DNA of 64,000 nt from JAHDHW01 sp963793295 (GTDB taxonomy: Bacteria; Bacteroidota; Bacteroidia; Chitinophagales; Saprospiraceae), in NCBI GenBank assembly GCA_963793295.1, contig CAWBZX010000042.1:124001-188000 (forward strand), given 5' to 3'. Shown here piece by piece: positions 33,954 to 42,523 of the stretch; position 1 is the stretch's first letter, and each line of letters starts with the position of its first letter. The notes beneath the pieces were generated by a model. It had not been told where the DNA came from. It did not search any database and saw only the letters and a program-made list of their open reading frames with translations. A program made the position numbers and the translations under genes.

Positions 33954-34967
33954 ATGAACAACAATTTAAAATCAATATTAACAATTTGCCTGCTTTTTTC
34001 AACTATTTTTTTAAAAAGCCAGGACACCTTTTCAATAGTTGCGGTGGATGCTGAGACAGGAGAAATTGGATCAGCCGGAGCTTCCTGTGTGGACAATGCT
34101 GATCAATTTGGCGGGGTGATATTGATAAGTGGGATTATCCCCGGAAGAGGTGCTGTTAATGGACAGGCCACGATTTGCATTCCTCATTTCAATTTGAATA
34201 ATGCGATTGATCAGATGGAATTGGGTTTGTCCCCTGATGAAATCCTCGATTGGCTTTATAATAATGATGACTGCCAGTTTGGTAGTAATGAAGAGCGTCA
34301 ATACGGGATTGTCGATCTCGATTCAATGAGTAATCCCAGAAGTGCTGCTTTTACCGGAACTAATACTTTGTCTTATGCAGGGCATCGGGTAGGGGCCAAT
34401 TATGCCATCCAGGGAAATATTCTCTTGGGACCTGAAATTCTTGATTCCATGGAATATAATTTTTTGAATACTCCAGGTCCATTGGCAAAACGGTTGATGG
34501 CAGCGCTTCAGGGTGCAAATGTACCGGGTGCCGACTCGCGATGCCTGGATGAAGGAACGAGTTCAAAATCAGCTTTTCTTCGGGTTTTTAAACCAGACGA
34601 TGATCTTCAAAATCCTTTTTTGGAAATTAATGTTCAACTGACTCCAGATGGAACCGAACCCATTGATTCTGTTCAGGTTGTTTTTGACGAATGGTGTGAT
34701 ATTACAGCAATAAATGATATTGAAGGAATCGAAACAAAGGTGTATCCCAATCCATCAAAAGAAGCTTTTTTTATTGAAACAAACGATTTTCAAAATCTAT
34801 CAGTAAAGCTTTATAGCCTGGATGGAAAGGTATTATTAGAACAGAAGCTGGATTCTTTTAAAACCAAAATTCATCAAGCTGCTTTAAAATCAAAAGGAAT
34901 GATCATTTATCAGATTTTGGATAAAAAAGGACAAGTGAGACAAAGTGGTAAACTTATTTTAAACTAA
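33954..34967 (+). CDS. DUF1028 (Ntn-hydrolase-like) secreted protein with T9SS sorting domain
   Basis: A 337-residue exported protein. Signal peptide (LKSILTICLLFSTIFLKSQ), then a DUF1028 domain (about 24-245) opening with DTFSIVAVDAETGEIGSAGAS, where the SIVAxDxxTGExG signature is clear, and later GRGAVNGQATICI and YAIQGNILLG. DUF1028 proteins have an Ntn-hydrolase-like fold; enzymatic activity is unproven. The C-terminal type A sorting domain starts at KVYPNPSKEAFFIE. Export by T9SS is inferred. It lies between the RCC1 gene (35 bp) and the CCG Fe-S gene (14 bp) on one strand, so all four may be one transcript. Confidence 0.9.
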   Translation: MNNNLKSILTICLLFSTIFLKSQDTFSIVAVDAETGEIGSAGASCVDNADQFGGVILISGIIPGRGAVNGQATICIPHFNLNNAIDQMELGLSPDEILDWLYNNDDCQFGSNEERQYGIVDLDSMSNPRSAAFTGTNTLSYAGHRVGANYAIQGNILLGPEILDSMEYNFLNTPGPLAKRLMAALQGANVPGADSRCLDEGTSSKSAFLRVFKPDDDLQNPFLEINVQLTPDGTEPIDSVQVVFDEWCDITAINDIEGIETKVYPNPSKEAFFIETNDFQNLSVKLYSLDGKVLLEQKLDSFKTKIHQAALKSKGMIIYQILDKKGQVRQSGKLILN

Positions 34968-34981
34968 ACAAAATAGCGTTA

Positions 34982-35773
34982 ATGTCAGGAAAACTGAAAA
35001 TACCAACAATGGCTGAAATGGCCTCAGAAGGCAAAGAACCAGAAATTCTATTTTGGGTAGGATGCGCAGGAAGCTTTGATGCAAGAGCACAAAAAGTAAC
35101 CGTAGCTTTTGCAAAAATATTAAATGGAGCCGGAATAAATTTTGCGATTCTTGGAAACGAAGAAAGTTGTACCGGTGACCCCGCGAGAAGAGCAGGCAAT
35201 GAGTTTGTTTTTCAAATGACAGCGCTACAGAATATTGAAACGCTCAAAATGTACAATGTTAAAAAAATAGTTACTGCTTGCCCGCATTGTTTTAATATTT
35301 TGAAAAACGAATATCCTGCTTTAGGTGGCAAGTATGACGTTGTTCATCACACCCAATTTTTACAGCAATTATTAGAAGAGGGTAAAATAAGCGTGGAGGG
35401 TGGCGCTTTTGAAGGTAAAAAAATAACCTATCACGACAGTTGCTATCTTGGTCGGGCCAACGGTGTTTACCATGCACCAAGAGAGGTGTTGAGCAGTTTG
35501 GATAACGAATTGGTAGAAATGAAGCGATGCAAATCGAATGGTTTATGTTGCGGTGCCGGCGGTGCTCAAATGTTTAAAGAAGATGAACCGGGAGAGAAAA
35601 GGATCAATATCGAAAGAACGGAAGAAGCATTGTCAACAAAAGCACAAGTGATAGCCGTGAATTGCCCGTTTTGTCTGACGATGATGGAGGATGGCGTCAA
35701 AGCAAAAGACAAACAGGAAAATGTAATGGTTTTGGATCTTGCCGAACTCATTGTGAACAACAAAGGTTGGTGA
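34982..35773 (+). CDS. CCG-domain (Fe-S)-binding protein, HdrB/LutA/GlpC-like
   Basis: A 263-residue cytoplasmic redox subunit with two cysteine-rich CCG-type domains. The first carries CAGSFDARAQK, ESCTGDPARRAG and TACPHCFNILKNEY. The second carries TYHDSCYLGR, KRCKSNGLCCGAGGAQMF (the CCG core) and AVNCPFCLTMMEDG. Such domains bind a non-cubane or 4Fe-4S cluster in HdrB, LutA and GlpC. The natural partner is the membrane Fe-S protein at 31120-32502. Together they look like a soluble-to-quinone electron conduit, and the substrate dehydrogenase may be elsewhere. Confidence 0.92.
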   Translation: MSGKLKIPTMAEMASEGKEPEILFWVGCAGSFDARAQKVTVAFAKILNGAGINFAILGNEESCTGDPARRAGNEFVFQMTALQNIETLKMYNVKKIVTACPHCFNILKNEYPALGGKYDVVHHTQFLQQLLEEGKISVEGGAFEGKKITYHDSCYLGRANGVYHAPREVLSSLDNELVEMKRCKSNGLCCGAGGAQMFKEDEPGEKRINIERTEEALSTKAQVIAVNCPFCLTMMEDGVKAKDKQENVMVLDLAELIVNNKGW

Positions 35774-35910
35774 AGGGTTAGATTGATAGGTGTTAGTGGG
35801 TTATATTGTTATATGAGTAGTGAAACTAATTTTTGGAAATCCACAAATCCACAAATTTTAACACCAAGTACATTAAAACGTTTTTTAAAAAGAATAAATA
35901 TCCGAAAATA

Positions 35911-36391
35911 ATGACTCAATATGAATTGCTGCCAGACGAAACAAGAGTTTGGATTTACCAGTCTAACCGTCCATTAAGTGACGCTGAAGTCGAACAACTC
36001 CGTCCTGTGATTGGACGATTTCACTACCCAATGGGTTAGTCACGATCAGCAACTGAGGGCTTTTGGGGATGTTTTTTATAATCAATTTATAGTCTTGATG
36101 GTTGACGAAAGCCAGGCAGGTGCCAGCGGTTGTTCCATTGACAAATCCGTCTATTTTATTAAAGAGATTGAAAACGTACTTCAAATAAATCTTTTTGATC
36201 GATTGACATTTGCTTATAAAGATGGCAATGAAATCAAAACGGCTCAACGCGATGATTTCGCAAGGTTGTTTAATGAAGGAAAGATCAATTATGAAACCAT
36301 GGTTTTCAACAATCTTGTAAAAACGAAAAAAGATTTTGATGAAACATGGTTAATACCATTGAGAGCGAGCTGGCATAAAAGAATGGTCTGA
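35911..36391 (+). pseudogene. Conserved Bacteroidota protein annotated as 'ABC transporter ATPase', frameshifted
   Basis: Two overlapping frames together form one ~160-residue protein. Frame one from ATG 35911 reads LLPDETRVWIYQSNRPLSD to RPVIGRFHYPMG and stops at 36039. Frame +1 continues DDFTTQWVSHDQQLRAFGDV and later FIVLMVDESQAGASGCSIDK. Removing one G at 36013/36014 restores RPVIDDFTTQWVSHD. The family is conserved and single-frame in related genomes (recalled), usually annotated 'ABC transporter ATPase' although no Walker A motif is visible. The break could be real, or an assembly or sequencing insertion. Function unknown. Confidence 0.82.
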
Positions 36392-36502
36392 ATTATGAAG
36401 CGTTTCATAGAAAAATGAAAACAAATGTGCGATCCAATTGTAATTTGAAATAAGTAAGTTGCTGAATTTAGCAAAATGTTCATTTTTCAATAATCATTAA
36501 AT

Positions 36503-36967
36503 ATGTTTGGGAAAGTAAAACACTGGCTTGGAATAGAAGGGGTAAAACTCAAATTATTGGTTCCTGATCATGTCGAGGAGTCCGACAGAGAATTGCAAGG
36601 GAAGATTCAGTTTCAATCGATGAATAAACAAACGATAACTTCGATTAGAGTTAAAATTATCGAAAAATTCAGCCGGGGAAGCAAGAACGAAAAGTTGGTT
36701 GATGAATATTTGCTAGGTGAAATCCACCTTGAAGAGGAAATTGAAGTTCCTAGTGAAGAAATTGTAGAAATAGACTTTTCTCTTCCTTTTGAAATTAAGA
36801 AATCAGAAATGGATCAAATGGCCAAAAAAAACTTCATGATGAAAAGACTCGTCAAAACGGCAAAATGGTTTAGCAAAGTCAAATCAGAATATCGCATTGA
36901 GGCGGAAGCCAATGTCAAAGGAGTGGCACTTCATCCTTTTGATAAAAAAACAATAGTTATAAAGTAG
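36503..36967 (+). CDS. Spo0M/arrestin-like cytoplasmic protein
   Basis: A 154-residue protein without signal peptide. Beta-strand-rich, with the order LKLLVPDHVEESDRELQGK, a strand pair around ITSIRVKIIEKFSRG, EVPSEEIVEIDFSLPFE and C-terminal YRIEAEANVKGVALHPFDKK. This resembles the arrestin-type beta-sandwich of Spo0M/sporulation-control proteins, which occur widely outside spore formers. No catalytic residues are recognisable. It starts 111 bp after the frameshifted gene on the same strand; function is inferred only from fold resemblance. Confidence 0.72.
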   Translation: MFGKVKHWLGIEGVKLKLLVPDHVEESDRELQGKIQFQSMNKQTITSIRVKIIEKFSRGSKNEKLVDEYLLGEIHLEEEIEVPSEEIVEIDFSLPFEIKKSEMDQMAKKNFMMKRLVKTAKWFSKVKSEYRIEAEANVKGVALHPFDKKTIVIK

Positions 36968-37006
36968 CACGTTTAAATATTAGCATTCAGCATAAAACCA
37001 GAGATT

Positions 37007-37537
37007 TTACTGGACCTCTTTTACTTCCTCCTCCTTTTTCTTTTCAAATCCTTCTATTATTTCTGAATCACTTTTGTAAAGATTTACGAGCATAAATCTG
37101 GCTGATTCTGCAAACTCGTTATCAGGATATTTTTCTAGAAAAGCTTCATAGATTAATTTTGCGTCTTCTTTCTTACCCATATTGTCATCGACTGTAAATG
37201 CCTTCAAAAACATGGCCTGTGGGGCTTTGTCGAATGTTGAAAAGTCATTGATGATATGATCGTATATTTTCAGGGCAGTTTGAAAATCCTGGATATTTCT
37301 GGAAGTTTCAGCTGCTTTCAAAAGTAATACAGGTGCTAAAGTATCCGTTGAAAACTTACTGGCATATTCTTCACATGCAGCGATGTATTGTTTAGCCATT
37401 TCAGTATCTATTCTTTTTGTTGTATCGTTGTAAACCAGAGTAGACATATCTTCGATCTTTGAGGCAAGCTCCATTTGCGGATTTCCGCATGAAAGAATAA
37501 ATGCACAAATGGCCAATAATAGTATCTTTGTTTTCAT
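37007..37537 (-). CDS. TPR-repeat lipoprotein (YfgC/BamD/YbgF-like)
   Basis: A 176-residue protein counted from the ATG at 37537, chosen over an upstream in-frame ATG (37582) because it gives a clean lipoprotein signal: MKTKILLLAICAFILSC, lipobox FILSC. The mature protein is alpha-helical with about three tetratricopeptide-like repeats (LLLKAAETSRNIQDFQTALK, MFLKAFTVDDNMGKKEDAK, YPDNEFAESARFMLVNL), resembling BamD/YbgF-type outer-membrane TPR lipoproteins. It ends in a Glu/Lys tail. Divergent from the metalloprotease gene; a candidate -7 element (TATTTTTG) lies at 37580-37587. Confidence 0.82.
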   Translation of the reverse strand: MKTKILLLAICAFILSCGNPQMELASKIEDMSTLVYNDTTKRIDTEMAKQYIAACEEYASKFSTDTLAPVLLLKAAETSRNIQDFQTALKIYDHIINDFSTFDKAPQAMFLKAFTVDDNMGKKEDAKLIYEAFLEKYPDNEFAESARFMLVNLYKSDSEIIEGFEKKKEEEVKEVQ

Positions 37538-37579
37538 GAATTTAAATTTAGGATTTATACTTTTGAATTTAAATTTATT

Positions 37580-37587
37580 CAAAAATA
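37580..37587 (-). promoter_or_regulatory. Candidate -7 promoter element for TPR lipoprotein
   Basis: Minus strand reads TATTTTTG, fitting TAnnTTTG, 42 bp before the ATG at 37537. Confidence 0.35.
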
Positions 37588-37622
37588 ATGCTCTTTTTAA
37601 TTTTTAACAATAAATGATTTCA

Positions 37623-38897
37623 ATGTACCGCTTTTTACCTTTCTTTTGCTTTTGTGTCGTTCTTTTTTCATGTAATAATTTGATAAATAAGGAATTCATT
37701 AATTCAGCAATAAATGAACCTTCGGGAGAAACTGAGCCTGAAACCTGTTGTGGAGACAAGCTATCTTATATTCCTGATCTCGAACATATTGATCACACGC
37801 CAATAAAATATTTGAAGTTAAACTTTCACATCATGTGTAAGGCTGATGGAACCGGAAATTTTAATAAAGAATCTGCAAGGGTTTTTTTAGGTGAAGTGAT
37901 GAAAGCTGCTAATGAAAAACTGGGCCGAAATAAAAAAATGAATCTGCCACCCGGTAACGAAACTCCGGTTGTTCCAATGCGATATCAATATTCAGTTGCT
38001 CCAAAGCCGGGTAATCCTGATGACGATGGCATTTATTTTCATTATGATGATGATTTGTATTTTATGGTTGGGACTGGTAAGGATAAAAATAATTATAGCA
38101 GCGAGGTTTTTGATAAATACGGGATTCAAAAAGACACGGTTTTAAACGTTTTTGTGATGGGCAATCATGTTGATAGCCTAAAATCTCCAACTTATGTTGC
38201 CAACGAAAAGGGGATAGGTTTTGGAAATTGGCTAAAGGTTGTCAATTGGTACAACAATGTTCGTGATACAATTGGGAAGGATGGAAAACCTAATAATCAG
38301 ATCATCAAATGGAACGCTGTGAAACTAATGCATCATGAAATTGGACATTGTCTTGGTTTGCGTCACAGTTGGCGCGGGAATGACGGATGTGATGATACGC
38401 CCGTTCATCCGAATTGTTGGAACAAGGCTAAAACGCCACCTTGCGATACCATGTGGAGTAATAATTTTATGGATTATAATGCGCATTCAAGCGCCTGGTC
38501 ACCTTGCCAAATTGGAACTATTCATTACAATTTATCAGAAAAAAAGAAAAAAGTGCGTCGCCTTTTAGAAACAACCTGGTGTAATCTGGATGAAAGTAAG
38601 ACAATAACAATAGTGGACAGTGTTGAGTGGAGAAGTGCAAAAGATTTGGAAAGCCATATTGTGATTCGTGATGGAGGACATTTAACCATAAGGTGCCGGG
38701 TTTCTTTGCCGAAAAATGCTAAAATAATAATCCACCCTAAAGGAAAACTTGTTTTGGATGGAGCTGCACTAGAAAATGACTGCGGAGATAAATGGCTCGG
38801 GATAGAGCGTTGGTCCAATGAAGAATCTAAAGGAGTATTAATTTTAAAAAACAATCCTATAATTAAAGATGCGGAGCATGAAGTCTTGATCCAATAG
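37623..38897 (+). CDS. M43-like (pappalysin-type) zinc metalloprotease lipoprotein
   Basis: A 424-residue protein from the ATG at 37623, chosen because it gives a lipoprotein signal MYRFLPFFCFCVVLFSC (Cys at lipobox). An alternative ATG lies three codons upstream. The zinc motif HEIGHCLGLRH (H-E-x-x-H-x-x-G-x-x-H) is at about residues 238-248, followed by a Met-turn in FMDYNAHSSAW, as in metzincins of the M43 pappalysin family. The C-terminal ~95 residues (HIVIRDGGHLTIRCRVSLP, IIIHPKGKLVLDGA, WLGIERWSN) are the start of a right-handed beta-helix type domain that here ends early and lacks any T9SS sorting domain. Likely an outer-membrane lipoprotein protease. Confidence 0.83.
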   Translation: MYRFLPFFCFCVVLFSCNNLINKEFINSAINEPSGETEPETCCGDKLSYIPDLEHIDHTPIKYLKLNFHIMCKADGTGNFNKESARVFLGEVMKAANEKLGRNKKMNLPPGNETPVVPMRYQYSVAPKPGNPDDDGIYFHYDDDLYFMVGTGKDKNNYSSEVFDKYGIQKDTVLNVFVMGNHVDSLKSPTYVANEKGIGFGNWLKVVNWYNNVRDTIGKDGKPNNQIIKWNAVKLMHHEIGHCLGLRHSWRGNDGCDDTPVHPNCWNKAKTPPCDTMWSNNFMDYNAHSSAWSPCQIGTIHYNLSEKKKKVRRLLETTWCNLDESKTITIVDSVEWRSAKDLESHIVIRDGGHLTIRCRVSLPKNAKIIIHPKGKLVLDGAALENDCGDKWLGIERWSNEESKGVLILKNNPIIKDAEHEVLIQ

Positions 38898-39000
38898 CTG
38901 TTTTAAGACCGCTCCTCCTGAATTTTTACTATTTCCAGTTTTATAAGTAAATTGAAAATTGGATTGGTTCAATTAAACATAAGTTATTCCAAATCTCGAG

Positions 39001-39034
39001 AAAATCTCTTCGTAAGCAATTCTGAAGAGATTTT
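39001..39034 (+). terminator. Probable terminator of metalloprotease gene
   Basis: Perfect 11-bp inverted repeat AAAATCTCTTC (39001-39011) and GAAGAGATTTT (39024-39034), 12-base loop, followed by ATTTTA. It lies 104 bp after the stop codon. Confidence 0.55.
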
Positions 39035-39100
39035 ATTTTAAATAATTGATTATCAATGACTATAATGTTATAGGCTAATGACCTTTTTTAGTTTTGGGTA

Positions 39101-39197
39101 ACAGTTCTTAGTGAAAATTTTGAGCGAATGGCTGCGAAAGTAGCCATGTTTGAACGAAGTGAGTTTGGCTACGCTGCTAAATAGAGCTTAGAATTGT
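39101..39197. repeat. Imperfect ~97-bp palindrome
   Basis: Outer arms 39101-39111 (ACAGTTCTTAG) and 39187-39197 pair with one wobble and one mismatch. Inner arms GTAGCCA (39140-39146) and TGGCTAC (39166-39172) pair perfectly. It resembles a REP/MITE-like element or structured RNA; no second copy was seen in the window. Confidence 0.4.
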
Positions 39198-39308
39198 CCA
39201 AAAGGAAAAACAGTCTTGATTTTTTGATTCTTTATTATCAAGAAAAAAGAATATATAAATTATGGAAAAACAAATGTTAAGATCAATAAAGCACTGGTCT
39301 TAAATAAA

Positions 39309-39349
39309 AGTCATCCCAAATTTTCAACATTGCAAAATTTGGGATGACT
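39309..39349 (-). terminator. Strong hairpin terminator of SprB/SdrD-B gene
   Basis: Perfect 16-bp inverted repeat AGTCATCCCAAATTTT (39309-39324) with its complement at 39334-39349, loop of nine. On the minus strand it is followed by TTTTATTTA, so it ends the gene whose stop is at 39378. Confidence 0.85.
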
Positions 39350-39377
39350 CATGTTTTAATAAGTTTCTATCCAGGAC

Positions 39378-41246
39378 TTATTTTTTTTGAACTTTCAATA
39401 TTTTATTATTCGAATCGTCATCACTCGGAATATGAATAAAATAGAGGCCAGTTGCCAAATCTTTCATATTTATCTCCACAGAAGTTTCTCCAGGATTTAT
39501 TTCGATTACATTTAATAACTGTCCCATTGCATTATACAAATTCAAAGTTGTTTTAGAAGTTCCAGAATGGGCAGTTTCCACTTTTAATATATTTGAAACA
39601 GGATTAGGATAGACGATGAAGGACTGTTCTTCGTTCACAAAAAATACTTCAACTGAATTAGAATAGACAGACGTCTCGTTGATCAATTCAAGTCTTTTGA
39701 TCCTATAAATATTCCTGCCAATTCTTGGTTTAGTATCCATGAAGTGGTAATCGTTTGAAGAAATATTGTTTGTATTGCCACGAACCATTGCAATTTCTTC
39801 AAAATTGAGACTATCAAAAGATCGTTCAATGTAGTAATTATATAATTCATTTTCAGGTCCCGTTGTCCAATTTACCATAACTTCTGAAGCAGCCATTATT
39901 TCCGCTGTAACTTCAGGCTCAAAAGGATCAATGATTCCTCCGGCACAATAAGGATCATCGCTTTCAAGTACTGTGATTGTAACTTGATTGGCAGATTCTA
40001 CAATGAAAGAGGTACAACCTTCTCTTCTAATACACCTGATAAAGTAGGTTGTTATAAAGAGCTGGCCTGGATTGTAATTTTCGGTATTTGAATTAGGGAT
40101 TTCCATCCATGAAGGTGAAGGGAATGAACCTCCTGTAGTAGATTTTAACCACAAATATTCAGGGTTTCCAGAACCACCAGAAGGAGGAATAACTGTATAT
40201 AAAGTCTCCGTATCATCACCAGGACAAATTATCTGGTTTTGTCCAATCGTACCTCCATAAGTAAAATCATCACAAACGTCATATACTCCAGCATCATAGG
40301 ACAAATCATCAGGCATTCCCTGGGTGACAGTGAAAGATTCTGTTTCGCCAGTATTTGGATTGGCATTGCTATCTAATTCATCATCTGATCCCTGATAAGG
40401 TGGAGAAAAGGTATAAGTTTCTGTATTGATAGAAAATTTTATATAATATGCTCCAGGATCAACACAGTCAAATATATAAAGACCATCATTTCCGGTGATT
40501 TCCCAATCTTCCTGAACATCGTCATTTGTATGCAAAATTCCATCAGGTCCAGCCGAATAAAGTTCAACATAAACATTGGCAACACCCGCTTCCCAAGGTT
40601 CTTGAATGCCGTTTTCATTAAAATCCTGAAAAACAAAATCACCTATACTAGTACCATCCGTTCCATCGACGAAGGTTGAGTCGATAGCAGTACATCCGTT
40701 TGAATCGGTAACAGTGACAGAATAGGTGCCGGGATAGAGATTGAATGCATCCACCGTTGTCTGCATTGCGGGGTCATTCCATTGGTAAGTATAAGGAGGA
40801 ACACCTGTCATGGCGCTAACGTGTGCAATTCCATTTGGGCCACATCCTGCGTCTTGAGTTGTTGAAATCATGATCCATAAACCTTCGGGAGATAAACAAA
40901 CCTCAATACTGCCTTCTGCGGTTTCTCCTTGTGAATCAGTTACCGTTACAGAGTAAGTTGTTCCAGATGTTAAATTATAAACGATATCTGTTACATCGCC
41001 TGTACTCCACAAATAGGAATAGCCAGGAGTACCACCTGACACAACTACACTAGCTGATCCATCACTGCTACCTGGGCAAGTTTCACAACTTACACTTAAG
41101 AATAGCTCTAGTGCAGATGTTTCAGCTTTTGCAAATAATGAGTTTATACTACAGCACATTGTTAGTATAAAAATAGGAATAAATAAATTTGATAATTTAT
41201 TTTGTTGAGTCAATTTCCTCAAAATTGTAAAATTCGATTGCTTCAT
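39378..41246 (-). CDS. SprB-repeat/SdrD B-like secreted protein with T9SS sorting domain
   Basis: A 622-residue exported protein. An N-terminal signal/anchor region (LFIPIFILTMCCSINSLFA) comes first. Two SprB-type repeats follow (about 55-120, GSASVVVSGGTPGYSYLWS and TYSVTVTDSQG; about 130-195, GIAHVSAMTGVPPYTYQWN and TYSVTVTDSNGC). Next is an SdrD B-like domain (200-325, SIGDFVFQDFNENGIQEPWE with calcium-type acidic loops) and an Ig-like region around CPGDDTETLYTVIPP. A stretch TAEIMAASEVMVNWTTGPEN precedes the type A sorting domain (FIVYPNPVSNILKVE to NKILKVQKK). Likely a cell-surface adhesin or matrix protein exported by T9SS; ligand unknown. An upstream ATG-proximal promoter was not recognised. 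Confidence 0.9.
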   Translation of the reverse strand: MKQSNFTILRKLTQQNKLSNLFIPIFILTMCCSINSLFAKAETSALELFLSVSCETCPGSSDGSASVVVSGGTPGYSYLWSTGDVTDIVYNLTSGTTYSVTVTDSQGETAEGSIEVCLSPEGLWIMISTTQDAGCGPNGIAHVSAMTGVPPYTYQWNDPAMQTTVDAFNLYPGTYSVTVTDSNGCTAIDSTFVDGTDGTSIGDFVFQDFNENGIQEPWEAGVANVYVELYSAGPDGILHTNDDVQEDWEITGNDGLYIFDCVDPGAYYIKFSINTETYTFSPPYQGSDDELDSNANPNTGETESFTVTQGMPDDLSYDAGVYDVCDDFTYGGTIGQNQIICPGDDTETLYTVIPPSGGSGNPEYLWLKSTTGGSFPSPSWMEIPNSNTENYNPGQLFITTYFIRCIRREGCTSFIVESANQVTITVLESDDPYCAGGIIDPFEPEVTAEIMAASEVMVNWTTGPENELYNYYIERSFDSLNFEEIAMVRGNTNNISSNDYHFMDTKPRIGRNIYRIKRLELINETSVYSNSVEVFFVNEEQSFIVYPNPVSNILKVETAHSGTSKTTLNLYNAMGQLLNVIEINPGETSVEINMKDLATGLYFIHIPSDDDSNNKILKVQKK

Positions 41247-41798
41247 GAATCTTTACATTTAAAAATGAAAAACCAGTCTGTGTTTCAAAGTGATTATAGG
41301 CATCACAATTTTATTGCTTCAAAACCAAATTGGTTTATGATAATATTATCGGTCAGCTGTTACTACTTTGCTAGTGTGGAGTGTTGTGCGCATAAATTTT
41401 TATAATGCGCTATTGGTAAAAGTTTTGGATGTTAAAAAAATGTTTGTTTAATATTTATTTTAACGTTTAACTCCTTATTCTAAAGGTACAAATAAAATAA
41501 TATTTTCACAATATTACTTTATTTAGGTTCTCAAGATATTCGCTTTCTAAAACTTTATGAAATTTTAATGATAAAAAGATAAATATAAAATAGATTGTAA
41601 TATTTTCCTAATATTGATCTTCTACCAAATAACAAAATTAAATAAAAGAATTGTCAGTATCAAATTGCATATTACTATTTATTCCTAATTTTAAAAAACA
41701 TATTTTTAAAGCATTGGTTTTCAGTATGTTGTAGATAATGTGATTGAGTTGGGGATATTTTGAATAGTGATATAATTGAAAAAAATCAGTTTATTGAC
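41247..41798. other. Gene-free AT-rich region
   Basis: About 552 bp between the divergent-facing SprB/SdrD-B start and the coaE stop. No credible ORF, repeat, RNA gene or pseudogene remnant was found on either strand. A minus-strand TAATTTTG element near 41634 is far from the nearest minus-strand start and is not claimed as a promoter. Confidence 0.4.
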
Positions 41799-42398
41799 TT
41801 ATTTAGGTCCTAATATTTTTTTTAATTCAAAATGTATCTTCAAAACTTGCTTTATCAACCCATGATTTCCATCATTATAAATTACCCAATCTGATTGGGC
41901 TAACTTTTCTTCATCAGACCATTGATTTGCTATCCTGGCCAAAATTGCCTCTTTAGTTGTTTTGTCTCTTTCCATAATTCTTTTTATCCTCACTTCTAAA
42001 GGAGCGACCACCGTAATCAATTTGTCCAATTTTTTGTAGCTCCCGGTTTCAAACAATAGTGCTGCTTCCTTTAGTGTGTAAGGAACATTTTTCTGGCTAT
42101 TGTGCCATAGTTCACTATCTTTTAGTACGGCGGGATGAACTGCATCATTTAACATTTTAAGTTTTTTGGGCTCATGAAAAGCAATATCGGAAATATATTT
42201 TCTGTTTAATTTCCAATCTTTTTGATAAGCCTCCGCGCCAAAGATGGATTTTATTTTTTGTCTCAGTTCCTCGTCGTTTGTCATTAAATATTTTGCTCGA
42301 TCATCAGCATAATAAACCGGAATGCCTAATGTTTCAAAAATATTGCAAACCGTTGTTTTTCCACTCCCCATTCCTCCAGTAATTCCGACTTTGAGCAT
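41799..42398 (-). CDS. coaE: Dephospho-CoA kinase
   Basis: A 199-residue P-loop kinase that phosphorylates the ribose 3' hydroxyl of dephospho-CoA in the last step of coenzyme A synthesis. Walker A is GGMGSGKTTVC near the N terminus (LKVGITGGMGSGKT). Further CoaE marks are GIPVYYADDRAKYLM, HPAVLKDSELWHN, AALLFETGSYKKLDKLITV and KRIMERDKTTKEAILARIANQ. Length is normal. Divergent from the PorP/SprF gene; no functional link is implied. Confidence 0.95.
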   Translation of the reverse strand: MLKVGITGGMGSGKTTVCNIFETLGIPVYYADDRAKYLMTNDEELRQKIKSIFGAEAYQKDWKLNRKYISDIAFHEPKKLKMLNDAVHPAVLKDSELWHNSQKNVPYTLKEAALLFETGSYKKLDKLITVVAPLEVRIKRIMERDKTTKEAILARIANQWSDEEKLAQSDWVIYNDGNHGLIKQVLKIHFELKKILGPK

Positions 42399-42523
42399 GA
42401 CTATTTATTTTTGTATGTAAAATTACACCTCTCGACATTAAATTATAAATTTCTTCCATCTAGATTAAGTTTTTATTAATTTGTGGCAAAGAAAATATTA
42501 ATTGTGTATTAAAATCCACTAAT

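Larger units (their letters stand above)
38898..39377. other. Gene-free region with three hairpins
   Basis: 480 bp between the convergent metalloprotease and SprB/SdrD-B genes with no credible ORF. It holds a hairpin at 39001-39034 (probable plus-strand terminator), an imperfect ~97-bp palindrome at 39101-39197 and a 16-bp perfect inverted repeat at 39309-39349 (probable minus-strand terminator). No pseudogene remnant was recognised by reading the frames. Confidence 0.55.

Noticed and set aside
35833..35910. Upstream extension (26 codons) of the frameshifted gene
   Set aside because: The ATG at 35911 starts exactly at the conserved family N terminus; the extension is lysine/asparagine-rich AT sequence.
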